Shown here: piece by piece, positions 1-6,182 of the stretch
How positions within the stretch are numbered: position 1 is the stretch's first letter
How the letters are laid out: every line of letters starts with the position of its first letter
Source of the DNA: an uncultured Clostridia bacterium
GTDB lineage: Bacteria > Bacillota > Clostridia > TANB77 > CAG-508
NCBI GenBank assembly: GCA_934167435.1
Contig: CAKPKZ010000063.1
Coordinates: forward strand, 1-8,928
Direction: 5' to 3'
DNA length: 8,928 nucleotides
Made by a program: the position numbers and the translations under genes
The notes under the pieces: model-generated
What the model was told of the DNA's origin: nothing
Database searches by the model: none
Seen by the model: the letters and a program-made list of their open reading frames with translations, nothing else

Positions 1-7
1 ATATAGG

Positions 8-517
8 ATGATTGCAAACAAGAAAAACTTTTTTACACAGGGGTTAGAAGGTATAAAACCAGAAATTCTTGCTTTAGGAAAATATATTCAAGAAACAGGA
101 ACAGAAGATGAATTTGTATATGATTTGCTTCGAGATAGATTAAAAATGAAAAATCTAACACCTGAGAATATAGAAAGTTTGATACAACAGCAAAAGAAAG
201 CAGCAGAAGTAAGAAGAAAACAGTTAAGAGCTGAAAAAGATAAAGAAGATCCAGAAATAAAACATGAAGAAGAGGAAAGCATAAAAGATGAAGTCGGGGA
301 TGAATTCAAACCAGAAACGGAAACACAACAACAAGAACAACAACAAGTAGAAACAATGTGGCAAAATAGATTTCAATCGTGGGATAGGAAATCAATTACT
401 TTACTAAATACAGATAAGAAAAAAGAAGAAGCAGTACAAGCAATGCAAGATGTTGAAATTGGACATGTACAAGAAGAAATACTTGAACAACAACAATTAG
501 AAGAACAAAGAGGATAA
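8..517 (+). CDS. Gln/Glu-rich charged hypothetical protein, possibly 5'-truncated
   Basis: I do not recognise this protein. The 169 residues begin at the first ATG in the window, but the frame is open back to base 2 and no proper ribosome binding site can be seen upstream (only AGG directly abutting the ATG), so the true start may lie outside the window. The N-terminal ~70 residues look helical. The rest is highly charged and low in complexity: a Glu/Lys stretch at about 75-95, then a QQQEQQQ tract (about 107-113) encoded by CAA repeats at 326-346, and another Gln-rich stretch at the C-terminus. There is no signal peptide or membrane segment. It is followed after 19 bases by the next gene, so it is probably co-transcribed with it. 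The composition suggests a coiled-coil or disordered scaffold-like tail; this is inference only. Confidence 0.6.
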   Translation: MIANKKNFFTQGLEGIKPEILALGKYIQETGTEDEFVYDLLRDRLKMKNLTPENIESLIQQQKKAAEVRRKQLRAEKDKEDPEIKHEEEESIKDEVGDEFKPETETQQQEQQQVETMWQNRFQSWDRKSITLLNTDKKKEEAVQAMQDVEIGHVQEEILEQQQLEEQRG

Positions 518-536
518 AGGGAGATAGATAACTTTT

Positions 537-980
537 ATGAAAGAAGTGTATAGAGAAGCATTTTCAGAAATTGATGAAATATTTAAGTTAATGCCAATAA
601 GTTTTATAAATAAGATACCAATAAAATTTAGGAATATGATACATAATGAAAAATCAAAAGAATATCAACCTATAATAGAAGAACCACTAGAAAACTATAC
701 TTTAAAAGATGAAACTATAATTATATTATCATTAATTTATAGAGATTTCTTATGTTCAAAAGAAGAAAAAGAAAAATTGAAATTACGAGATACACAAAGA
801 ATGAAGGAAGTCGAAGATGAATTAAGAGAAAAATATAATATAGATAATTTGTTTAAGAATAGACAAAAAGCACAGGAAGATGAACAAGTACAAACCAATA
901 ATAGTCTTTTAGTTATTGAAGAAGAAAAATGGTATAAAAAGCTATTTAATATTATTAAAAAGTTATTTAAAAAAGGATAA
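537..980 (+). CDS. small charged protein, recurrent clostridial type, basic amphipathic C-terminus
   Basis: A 147-residue protein of unknown function. It resembles, from memory, a small protein type seen often in clostridial genomes, with an N-terminal pattern like KEVYREAFSEIDEIFK, a central LIYRDFLCSKEEKEKL segment, and a C-terminus starting EEKWYKKLF; no function is known to me. The last ~18 residues (WYKKLFNIIKKLFKKG) form a strongly basic amphipathic helix that could touch membrane or nucleic acid. The start at 537 is preceded by AAAGGGAG at 516-523, a somewhat long spacing of 13 bases. The stop is 7 bases before the phosphoesterase start, so the two are probably translated from one message. 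No catalytic motif is visible. Confidence 0.75.
   Translation: MKEVYREAFSEIDEIFKLMPISFINKIPIKFRNMIHNEKSKEYQPIIEEPLENYTLKDETIIILSLIYRDFLCSKEEKEKLKLRDTQRMKEVEDELREKYNIDNLFKNRQKAQEDEQVQTNNSLLVIEEEKWYKKLFNIIKKLFKKG
971..977 (+). promoter_or_regulatory. ribosome binding site deciding the phosphoesterase start
   Basis: AAAAGGA lies 10 bases before the ATG at 988. It favours that start over the in-frame upstream ATG at 916, which lies deep inside the preceding gene and has no such site. Confidence 0.6.
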
Positions 981-987
981 TGATTAT

Positions 988-1686
988 ATGATGAACCTAA
1001 TTAGTAAAATAAAAGATAATATAATAAAATTATTTTCAAAAACTAAAAGAATAGAAGAAAACTTTGAAAATAAATTATTAAAACAATATGGGGAATGTAA
1101 TAAAAATAATAAGTTAAATATCAAGATTTTATTTATAGCTGATACTCATAATTGTTTATCTTACGAAAAGGAAACATTAGACCAAATAAAAAGTATTATA
1201 GAATACGATTATTGTATTTTATTAGGTGATCATTCTGTAGATGATTTATATGAAATAACAAAAATTATTCTAAAATCAAAAATATGTGGTATATTAGGAA
1301 ATCATGATGGTTGGGAAAAATATAAAGAATATGATATAGAAAATATTAATGGAAAAGTTATTAATATTAATGGAATCAAAATTGCAGGTATAAGTGGAAG
1401 CTTTAAATACAAAAATTCAGACCAATATGCTTTATATACTCACGAAGAAAGCATTGAAATAGCAAATAATATGGAAGTTGCAGATATATTAGTTAGTCAT
1501 GATAAACCTTTTACCGAAAAACAATATGGAGATGCTCATGATGGACTAAAAGGGATAACACAATATATTTATAAAAATCATATACCTTTACATATACATG
1601 GACATTTACATGAAGAAAGTGAAGAAATATTAAAAAATGGAACAAAGAGTATAGGAGTGTATAAAGTTAAAATATTGGAAATATAA
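988..1686 (+). CDS. calcineurin-like metallophosphoesterase
   Basis: A 232-residue metal-dependent phosphoesterase. All five blocks of the calcineurin-like family are present in order: D-T-H (D52, H54 in ADTHN), G-D (D81 in LLGDHS), G-N-H-D (N105, H106), a lone His in VSHDKP (H171) and G-H-L-H (H206, H208). These residues bind a two-metal centre that hydrolyses phosphoesters; the natural substrate cannot be read from sequence. The fold looks complete and compact, like small YfcE/MJ0936-type enzymes, with an extra N-terminal segment of ~45 residues that starts with a basic amphipathic helix (NLISKIKDNIIKLFSK). I chose the start at 988, since the frame extends to 916 only inside the previous gene. 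It sits in the middle of a + strand operon. The family call is secure; the biological role is not. Confidence 0.9.
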   Translation: MMNLISKIKDNIIKLFSKTKRIEENFENKLLKQYGECNKNNKLNIKILFIADTHNCLSYEKETLDQIKSIIEYDYCILLGDHSVDDLYEITKIILKSKICGILGNHDGWEKYKEYDIENINGKVININGIKIAGISGSFKYKNSDQYALYTHEESIEIANNMEVADILVSHDKPFTEKQYGDAHDGLKGITQYIYKNHIPLHIHGHLHEESEEILKNGTKSIGVYKVKILEI

Positions 1687-1704
1687 AAGATGGAGTGATT
1701 ATTA

Positions 1705-2475
1705 ATGGAAAATAGTGAAAAAGGAACTGTTAAAGTAAATATCATGGAAAATGTTGAGAAAACAAAAAACCTTATAGATAAAAGATCTAGAGTTCTATTT
1801 GAAAGCATTTTTCCAAAGTGCAACGAAGAATCTAGATGGTATACATTAGATGAACTTGAAAAAATAGTAGATGAATTTATTGAAATAGTTTTTAAAGATA
1901 TAAAATATGAAAAATGGAAAGAATTTGAATATAAAGATATTGAAAAGTGTTTAAAATTATTTATAATATCTTCAGTAATTAACCATAAATCATATTTTTA
2001 TGAAGAATTTTTGAGTAAAATAAAAAGTTATATATTCATAAAAGAAATGATTGCAATAGCTTATGAAAAAAGCACTAGACTACCTAAATGGAAGAAAGAA
2101 ATAGAATCATATAAAATTTTAAATGAAGAAACAATTTTGGAACAAATAACAAAAATTATTTATAATGTATTAATAAAAAATACAGAGATTGTTTGTGAAT
2201 GCGATAAAGTAACTATAAATAAAAATGAGATTAAGATAATAAAAGAAAAAGTAGAAAATAAAGATACAAATGTAGATGATAATGATTTTGAAAATTTTGA
2301 TGTTTATGACAAATATGATGAAGAAGTGGATGAAAAAGAAAAAGATAGTTATCATTTTGAATGTGGTTTAAAATTTGAAACTTCAATAGGGGGAATTAAA
2401 AATATTGGTCAAATTATTTTAGTCAATCAAATGGAACGGTACAGAATTTATGATACCTGGAACAGGAATAGTTAA
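1705..2475 (+). CDS. hypothetical protein, possibly frameshifted near its end
   Basis: An unrecognised 256-residue protein with GGAG at 1692-1695, nine bases before the ATG, and only 18 bases after the phosphoesterase stop. The N-terminal ~150 residues are helical and rich in Glu/Lys/Ile. A strongly acidic linker follows at about 190-220, then a short section with beta character (FECGLKFETSIGGIKNIGQI) leading to VNQ. The final 15 or so residues after VNQ look unlike ordered protein, while the overlapping next frame reads as a natural continuation of the beta-rich section. This suggests the true protein may run on into the frame ending at 2698, see that entry. No membrane segment or catalytic motif is seen. 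Confidence 0.65.
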   Translation: MENSEKGTVKVNIMENVEKTKNLIDKRSRVLFESIFPKCNEESRWYTLDELEKIVDEFIEIVFKDIKYEKWKEFEYKDIEKCLKLFIISSVINHKSYFYEEFLSKIKSYIFIKEMIAIAYEKSTRLPKWKKEIESYKILNEETILEQITKIIYNVLIKNTEIVCECDKVTINKNEIKIIKEKVENKDTNVDDNDFENFDVYDKYDEEVDEKEKDSYHFECGLKFETSIGGIKNIGQIILVNQMERYRIYDTWNRNS

Positions 2476-2698
2476 AATAATAAAAATATTAGAAGATAAA
2501 GTCATTTTAGAAGTTTTAGATGGAATACCTTTAAGATGTGAAATTTTAGAAAGCAAAACAAATGGAAAGAAAAATGTGATTTTGAATAATGAAGAAATGG
2601 TTTATGGCAAAACAAATATCCAACCTATTGAAGCAGGATTTTGTTATAAAGCAAAAGTATTGTATATCAGAAAAGTAAAAAATAGATATGTATATTGA
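2450..2698 (+). CDS. small beta-rich hypothetical ORF, perhaps the C-terminal part of the preceding gene
   Basis: An 82-residue frame overlapping the end of the previous gene by 26 bases, shifted +1 relative to it. It is rich in beta-strand-like alternation (GIVKIIKILEDKVILEVLDG, then IPLRCEILE) and resembles a small barrel domain; I do not recognise it. There is no good ribosome binding site before the ATG at 2450, only a weak GGAACGG at 2433-2439. The frame upstream of that ATG is open back to a stop at 2420-2422 and reads IKWNGTEF, which would join smoothly to ...ILVNQ of the preceding frame if one A were removed from the AAA at 2429-2431. It is therefore either a translationally coupled small protein or the C-terminus of a frameshifted gene. 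Confidence 0.5.
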   Translation: MIPGTGIVKIIKILEDKVILEVLDGIPLRCEILESKTNGKKNVILNNEEMVYGKTNIQPIEAGFCYKAKVLYIRKVKNRYVY

Positions 2699-2739
2699 AA
2701 AATAAAAGCTGTATTTAACAGGTAAGGAGAAAAATAATT

Positions 2740-4248
2740 ATGAAGAATAATATAAGAAGAATATTAATAAATTTAAACTTGGGAAGAATAGTTAAAGGTG
2801 TTAAGTTATTTGATTCTCCAGAAGGAATGATGTGTCAAAAATTCAAATATGAAAATGACAGATTGATAGAAACAACTTTTTATAACATAAATAATGATTC
2901 TGATATGGAAAAATTAGATGCATTTATTAACCAAATTGAGATTAAAGGAAATAATACAAATATATTAGACCAATTTGATGATGATGGAACAACTATAGAT
3001 ATGATTATTGAAGAAATGGGAAGTATTATTAGTGTAGAATCTACATTACCGTGTGGCATAATTGATTTTTATAACGCAATAAATGAAATTCTAAAGGATG
3101 CTTCAATAATAGATATAGAATTAATAATTTTAATGATAAGTTTTTATTATGTAATATCAACATCGCAAAAGGAAGATTATATATCATTACAAACAGCAAT
3201 TAATATATTAAATGCTGAAATAGAGTTATCAAAACAAGATACTGAAATGATAGATGATTCTACTGATATTTGTAGTACACTATTTGACAAATTTCCTACA
3301 GGGCATCCATTAACAAATTTATTTAACTTGATTAAGAATCTAGGAAGATATGAATATAAAAACTTATTAGAATCTACAATTCTAAAGTTAAGTTATTATA
3401 ATGCGGTTTGTAAAAATGATAATTTAATGACAATGTCATCAGATGAAGAAATAGAGATGTTAGCTTATGAGATTTTGTATTTTAATAAAGGAACAGATGA
3501 ATTATTAAAAAATGCATACTCAGATATAAATGCAATGAATGAAATTGGAGAAAGATATTTATACTCTAATTTAGATGATGAAGCATATAAAATATTTGAA
3601 ACTGCAGCATCAAAAGGTAATAAAAAAGCAATATTTAATAAAATCTGGTGTTTGTATAAAGGAAAAGGCGTAAAAAGAGATTATGAATTAGCATATAAAG
3701 AATTAGAAAAGCTACACAATGAAGTATCAAGTGTTAAAATTATAGAATTACTAGGGGAAATGTATTATCTAGGAAATGGAACAGAAAAAGATTATAATAG
3801 AGCATTTGAGAAATTTTCATTTATTGAAAAATTTAATTCCGAAGCGAAATACTATTTAGGATTAATGTATTTGAATGGACATGGGGTAGAAAAGAATGAA
3901 GAAAAAGCAGAAAAATATATAAAAGATGCAGCAGAAATGAGAAATAGAAAAGCAATAATCTTTTTAAATAAAAGAGGCGAAACAATACAGAATAATAGTT
4001 TTGACTTGAATTCACTCTTTGATGATATAGAACCAGTAGAGAAAACGAAATTGGATAAAGAGTATGAGAAATATGCAAAATTGTATGAAGAAAAATTTGG
4101 AAAGTATCCAACTATATTAGAACCATCTAATATAACAAATGAACAAATAATTGCAGCATTAAAAGAATGTATAGACAAAAACATGGATTTGCTAGATAAA
4201 ATACTATATGGTGGAGAAATAAAGTTTGATAAAAATGCTTTATATTAA
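2740..4248 (+). CDS. Sel1-like repeat protein
   Basis: A 502-residue cytoplasmic-looking protein. Residues about 262-405 carry Sel1-like repeats, a TPR-related helical solenoid: recognisable pieces are GKGVKRDYELAYKELEKL (~308-325), LGEMYYLGNGTEKDYNRAFE (~338-357) and LGLMYLNGHGVEKNEEKAEK (~373-392), the last two being textbook repeats. Such repeats mediate protein-protein contacts. The N-terminal ~260 residues are unrecognised, helical, with a hydrophobic stretch at about 124-139 (IDIELIILMISFYYVI) that could be a buried helix or, less likely, a membrane segment. A C-terminal ~95 residues follow the repeats. The start has AAGGAG at 2724-2729, ten bases upstream. It is the last gene of the operon and is directly followed by an intrinsic terminator. 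Confidence 0.85.
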   Translation: MKNNIRRILINLNLGRIVKGVKLFDSPEGMMCQKFKYENDRLIETTFYNINNDSDMEKLDAFINQIEIKGNNTNILDQFDDDGTTIDMIIEEMGSIISVESTLPCGIIDFYNAINEILKDASIIDIELIILMISFYYVISTSQKEDYISLQTAINILNAEIELSKQDTEMIDDSTDICSTLFDKFPTGHPLTNLFNLIKNLGRYEYKNLLESTILKLSYYNAVCKNDNLMTMSSDEEIEMLAYEILYFNKGTDELLKNAYSDINAMNEIGERYLYSNLDDEAYKIFETAASKGNKKAIFNKIWCLYKGKGVKRDYELAYKELEKLHNEVSSVKIIELLGEMYYLGNGTEKDYNRAFEKFSFIEKFNSEAKYYLGLMYLNGHGVEKNEEKAEKYIKDAAEMRNRKAIIFLNKRGETIQNNSFDLNSLFDDIEPVEKTKLDKEYEKYAKLYEEKFGKYPTILEPSNITNEQIIAALKECIDKNMDLLDKILYGGEIKFDKNALY

Positions 4249-4252
4249 AACT

Positions 4253-4280
4253 AAAGCAACACTAATCAAGTGTTGCTTTT
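4253..4280 (+). terminator. intrinsic terminator closing the left operon
   Basis: A perfect 10-bp inverted repeat, AAAGCAACAC (4253-4262) and GTGTTGCTTT (4270-4279), with a 7-base loop and a short U tract, begins four bases after the Sel1-repeat gene stop. Confidence 0.85.
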
Positions 4281-4293
4281 ACGATTTTATCAA

Positions 4294-4348
4294 CAATTTA
4301 AGTATTTTTTATTCTTTCAATATACTTAATTATTAAATACTTAATTTG
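4294..4348. repeat. long AT-rich inverted repeat after the terminator
   Basis: CAATTTAAGTATTT (4294-4307) and AAATACTTAATTTG (4335-4348) are complementary in 13 of 14 positions, with a 27-base loop that contains a further ATACTTAA copy at 4322-4329. It may be a second termination or transcript-end structure; its function is unknown. Confidence 0.5.
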
Positions 4349-4458
4349 TCTTAATTTTATATCAGAATTAAATTTAGATAATTCAGTATCTGTAAATTCT
4401 TTATAAACTTATAAAGTTATTCATCTAAAAGCCAATTTTAGATTTTAACGATAATTGT

Positions 4459-4527
4459 CCAAAATATCGACACTCTAAAATCAATTTTAAGCCATTTAAA
4501 ATATTTAACCATATAACTTTGTTATCT
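4459..4527. repeat. diverged direct repeat, copy A
   Basis: This stretch aligns without gaps to 4633-4701 at an offset of 174 bases. By hand count about three quarters of the 69 positions agree. The conserved core is ATTTTAAGCCATTT (4484-4497 here). The copy begins CCAAAA and ends near TTTGTTATCT. Its function is unknown. Confidence 0.6.
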
Positions 4528-4632
4528 AATATTTTCGCAATTATTGATTATATTAGATTTTAACAAATTCTATAACAAAAACTATATAGATTTACACTAA
4601 TATATAGATAACCAGGATATGCTGAAAAAGTG

Positions 4633-4701
4633 CCAAAAAAGCGACGCACGAGAATCGATTTTAAGCCATTTTAATTTTTAAGACATATAGTTTTGTTGCC
4701 T
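4633..4701. repeat. diverged direct repeat, copy B
   Basis: Partner of 4459-4527, with the identical core ATTTTAAGCCATTT at 4658-4671. It has a local rise in G+C around GCGACGCACG (4641-4650) and is followed by a small GCCT...AGGC inverted repeat at 4698-4712, which copy A lacks. Confidence 0.6.
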
Positions 4702-4852
4702 GCAAAATAGGCTAAATATTGAGATATAGGCATTTTAGAGAATTTACAGAAAATTTTTATAAAATAATATAGTAAAAAAATTATAATGAATAAAAATTAA
4801 AATTATAAACAGAAATTCATTTAAGATAATAAATTATATAAGTATGTAAAAT

Positions 4853-4892
4853 AAATTGATTATAATAGACTTAAGAAAATCGATTATAAGAG
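4853..4892. repeat. pair of 16-bp direct repeats
   Basis: AAATTGATTATAATAG (4853-4868) and AAATCGATTATAAGAG (4877-4892) match at 14 of 16 positions, with starts 24 bases apart. They could be protein binding sites in tandem, but the AT-rich background makes chance similarity possible. Confidence 0.4.
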
Positions 4893-4939
4893 GTTTTTAT
4901 AAATAAGTAATATAGTTTGATGTTAAAATATTATATAAA

Positions 4940-5009
4940 AGGAGCTTAAACATAGAAGTATCAATAGTTCGAGAGAGAGCCGTAAACATAGGCTTATATT
5001 TTTGCTCCT
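4940..5009. other. possible structured element bounded by AGGAGC/GCTCCT
   Basis: AGGAGC (4940-4945) can pair with GCTCCT (5004-5009) to enclose an inner hairpin, GAGCC (4978-4982) with GGCTT (4991-4995, one G-U pair). The 9-base word TAAACATAG occurs twice inside, at 4947-4955 and 4983-4991. A further CGCAAAA/TTTTGTG hairpin follows at 5021-5040. The local G+C is higher than its surroundings. It matches no RNA family that I can name, so an RNA gene is only a suggestion. Confidence 0.3.
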
Positions 5010-5144
5010 ATTCCTTTTTGCGCAAAACTTTGATTTTGTGTAATGTTATATCTTACAAAAATAAAAAGTTATATACATATACTCCCTATTTGACTTATAA
5101 AATAATTATAAAAACTATTTAATATATGTCTATTTTAATATCAT

Positions 5145-5170
5145 AAAAAAAATATAATGTCAACATTATT
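5145..5170 (-). terminator. likely intrinsic terminator of the 5180-5482 gene
   Basis: Read on the - strand, ATAATG-TTGA-CATTAT (5154-5169) forms an AT-only hairpin and is followed after one A-T step by a run of eight Ts (+ strand A run at about 5145-5152). It lies just past the stop of the - strand gene. The stem is weak, so confidence is modest. Confidence 0.45.
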
Positions 5171-5179
5171 TTAAAAAAA

Positions 5180-5482
5180 TTATGAATTTAAGTAATCTGA
5201 GAAAAATACTATTTTTTTATTTTCTTCTGATACACTTTTTTCTTTTGAATATTTTGACCAATCTGATACTTCACGTTCTTTTAAACAATAATAAGTAAGA
5301 TTTTCACATAAACTGTATTTGTTTTCAAAAAAATCATTATCAACGTAATATGGTCTCAACCTTTCCTCATCTAATTTAACTCTACATTCAATAAAATTTC
5401 TTGCTGAATAAAAATCACTATAACTGGAAGTAAAAAATGGTTTTCCAGAACTATATCTTATATAAATAACATATTCTTTCAT
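5180..5482 (-). CDS. small hypothetical protein, divergent from the DUF2726 gene
   Basis: A 100-residue protein that I do not recognise. It starts with a beta-strand-like MKEYVIYIRYSSGKPFFTSS, has an unusual number of aromatic residues (many Tyr and Phe), a central amphipathic helix (SARNFIECRVKLDEERL) and a charged C-terminus. There is no signal peptide or membrane segment and no metal-binding motif. The gene has a strong purine-rich ribosome binding site (GAGAGGGGG at 5490-5498 on the complementary strand) and a convincing promoter with an overlapping palindrome. It is transcribed away from the DUF2726 gene across a ~125-base shared control region, which suggests the two are regulated together. 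It could be an antitoxin-like or modulator partner, but nothing in the sequence proves this. Confidence 0.7.
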   Translation of the reverse strand: MKEYVIYIRYSSGKPFFTSSYSDFYSARNFIECRVKLDEERLRPYYVDNDFFENKYSLCENLTYYCLKEREVSDWSKYSKEKSVSEENKKIVFFSDYLNS

Positions 5483-5498
5483 ACTATTCCCCCTCTCT

Positions 5499-5534
5499 AT
5501 TATAAATTATAACATAATTATGTTAACATTACAA
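5499..5534 (-). promoter_or_regulatory. promoter of the 5180-5482 gene
   Basis: On the - strand, TTGTAA (5534-5529) and an extended -10 TG-T-TATAAT (TATAAT at 5511-5506) are separated by 17 bases. A second TATAAT follows at 5504-5499, paired with TTAACA (5526-5521) at 16 bases. A purine-rich ribosome binding site lies downstream. Confidence 0.65.
5510..5525. promoter_or_regulatory. 16-bp palindrome, probable operator
   Basis: TAACATAATTATGTTA is a perfect palindrome that lies almost entirely between the -35 and -10 boxes of the - strand promoter, the classic place for a repressor dimer to block RNA polymerase. The regulator is unknown. Confidence 0.5.
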
Positions 5535-5578
5535 TAATATATTATCGACATTATTCGACACGTTAAATTTAATTTATA

Positions 5579-5587
5579 TGTTATAAT
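5579..5587 (+). promoter_or_regulatory. extended -10 promoter of the DUF2726 gene
   Basis: TG-T-TATAAT is an extended -10 element with no convincing -35. It sits inside the palindrome TTATAATATTATAA (5581-5594). The transcript start would fall close to the AAAGGGG ribosome binding site (5593-5599), giving a very short leader. The 11-base word TATGTTATAAT (5577-5587) is the exact inverted copy of the opposing promoter's -10 region. Confidence 0.5.
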
Positions 5588-5607
5588 ATTATAAAGGGGT
5601 TGATTAT

Positions 5608-6159
5608 ATGTTAGGTTTAATAATTTTAATAGTAGTTATATGTTATATAATTTTAAAAAGAAATAATAATTCAGTAAATAAAGAAAAGATATATAATACT
5701 AATATTCCTAAAATACAAGATGAAATTAATTATAAAAACTATTATAAACCCAAAAGATATGTTACTACTATGAACGAATTAAATTTTTATAATGTCTTAT
5801 TGGAAATATCAAAAGAATTAGATATGATATTATTTTCGCAAGTATCATTATATAACATTATATCTATGAAAGAAAATTTGGATTATTCAACTAAAACTAA
5901 ATATTTTAATAAGATAGCTTCTAAAAGTATAGATTTTGTTTTAGTAGATAAAAATAACTGTAGAATAAAACTATGTATAGAATTAGATGACACAACCCAC
6001 TATAAGCAAAAAAGAATTGAGAGAGATAAATTTATTAATAAATTATTTAAAGACCTAGAAATAGATTTATTAAGGTATCCAGTATATAAAACATATTATA
6101 AAGATACATTAAAGAAAAAAATATTAGAAAATATAAAAGAACATTATTATATAGATTAA
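5608..6159 (+). CDS. membrane-anchored DUF2726 (nuclease-fold-like) protein
   Basis: A 183-residue protein. Residues ~2-16 (LGLIILIVVICYIIL) are a single N-terminal membrane anchor followed by KRNNN, placing the rest in the cytoplasm. Residues ~50-160 match the DUF2726 pattern: NELNFYNVL (E57), a beta segment ILFSQVSLYNII, SKSIDFVLVD (D109), IELDDTTH (E125, D127) and ERDKFINKLF. The family is thought to share the PD-(D/E)XK nuclease fold and here the acidic residues are all kept, so catalysis is possible but unproven. AAAGGGG sits at 5593-5599 before the ATG. Its stop is 10 bases from the stop of the oppositely oriented replication initiator, and a hairpin spans both. It may be phage cargo, such as a superinfection or anti-DNA function, or a host gene at the boundary; the sequence cannot decide. 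Confidence 0.8.
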   Translation: MLGLIILIVVICYIILKRNNNSVNKEKIYNTNIPKIQDEINYKNYYKPKRYVTTMNELNFYNVLLEISKELDMILFSQVSLYNIISMKENLDYSTKTKYFNKIASKSIDFVLVDKNNCRIKLCIELDDTTHYKQKRIERDKFINKLFKDLEIDLLRYPVYKTYYKDTLKKKILENIKEHYYID

Positions 6160-6182
6160 GAGGTAGTTTCTATACTACCTCT
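6159..6182. terminator. hairpin across two convergent stop codons
   Basis: AGAGGTAGT (6159-6167) and ACTACCTCT (6174-6182) form a perfect 9-bp stem with a 6-base loop. The stop codons of the DUF2726 gene (6157-6159) and the initiator (6172-6170) abut or lie in it. Neither strand has a good U tract next to it, so it may be a weak bidirectional terminator or an RNA-stability element. Confidence 0.5.

Larger units (their letters stand above)
4281..5144. other. long non-coding AT-rich stretch
   Basis: No frame here has both a plausible start with ribosome binding site and protein-like composition. It is densely interrupted by stops on both strands. It does hold the inverted repeat at 4294-4348, two diverged copies of a ~69-bp sequence, a pair of 16-bp direct repeats and the GGAGC...GCTCC element, each listed separately. 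It separates the left operon from the phage-like block and may include the boundary between host and integrated DNA; I could not identify an attachment site. Confidence 0.6.

Noticed and set aside
326..346. CAA repeat as a phase-variable tract
   Set aside because: It is an interrupted in-frame trinucleotide repeat coding for Gln; changes in length would not shift the frame.
916..987. Longer N-terminus for the metallophosphoesterase starting at 916
   Set aside because: It would overlap 65 bases of the preceding gene in another frame and has no ribosome binding site; the ATG at 988 has AAAAGGA well placed.
3833..4184. Two overlapping - strand open frames
   Set aside because: Both are complementary to the Sel1-repeat gene, which carries clear repeats on the + strand.
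4459..4701. CRISPR array
   Set aside because: Only two diverged copies of about 69 bases exist, with no regular repeat-spacer pattern and no cas genes.
4961..4985. GTTCGA-like T-loop suggesting a tRNA
   Set aside because: There is no acceptor stem, anticodon arm or CCA around it; the similarity is limited to a few bases.
4916..5122. Open frame on the + strand across the GGAGC element
   Set aside because: It has no ATG, and the first TTG lies far inside; the AAAGGAG-like bases at 4937-4944 are not followed by a usable start codon. It is more likely non-coding.
5521..5560. XerC/XerD dif-like site as a phage integration point
   Set aside because: The AT-rich palindromic bases look superficially similar, but neither recombinase arm fits the Firmicutes dif pattern on either strand.
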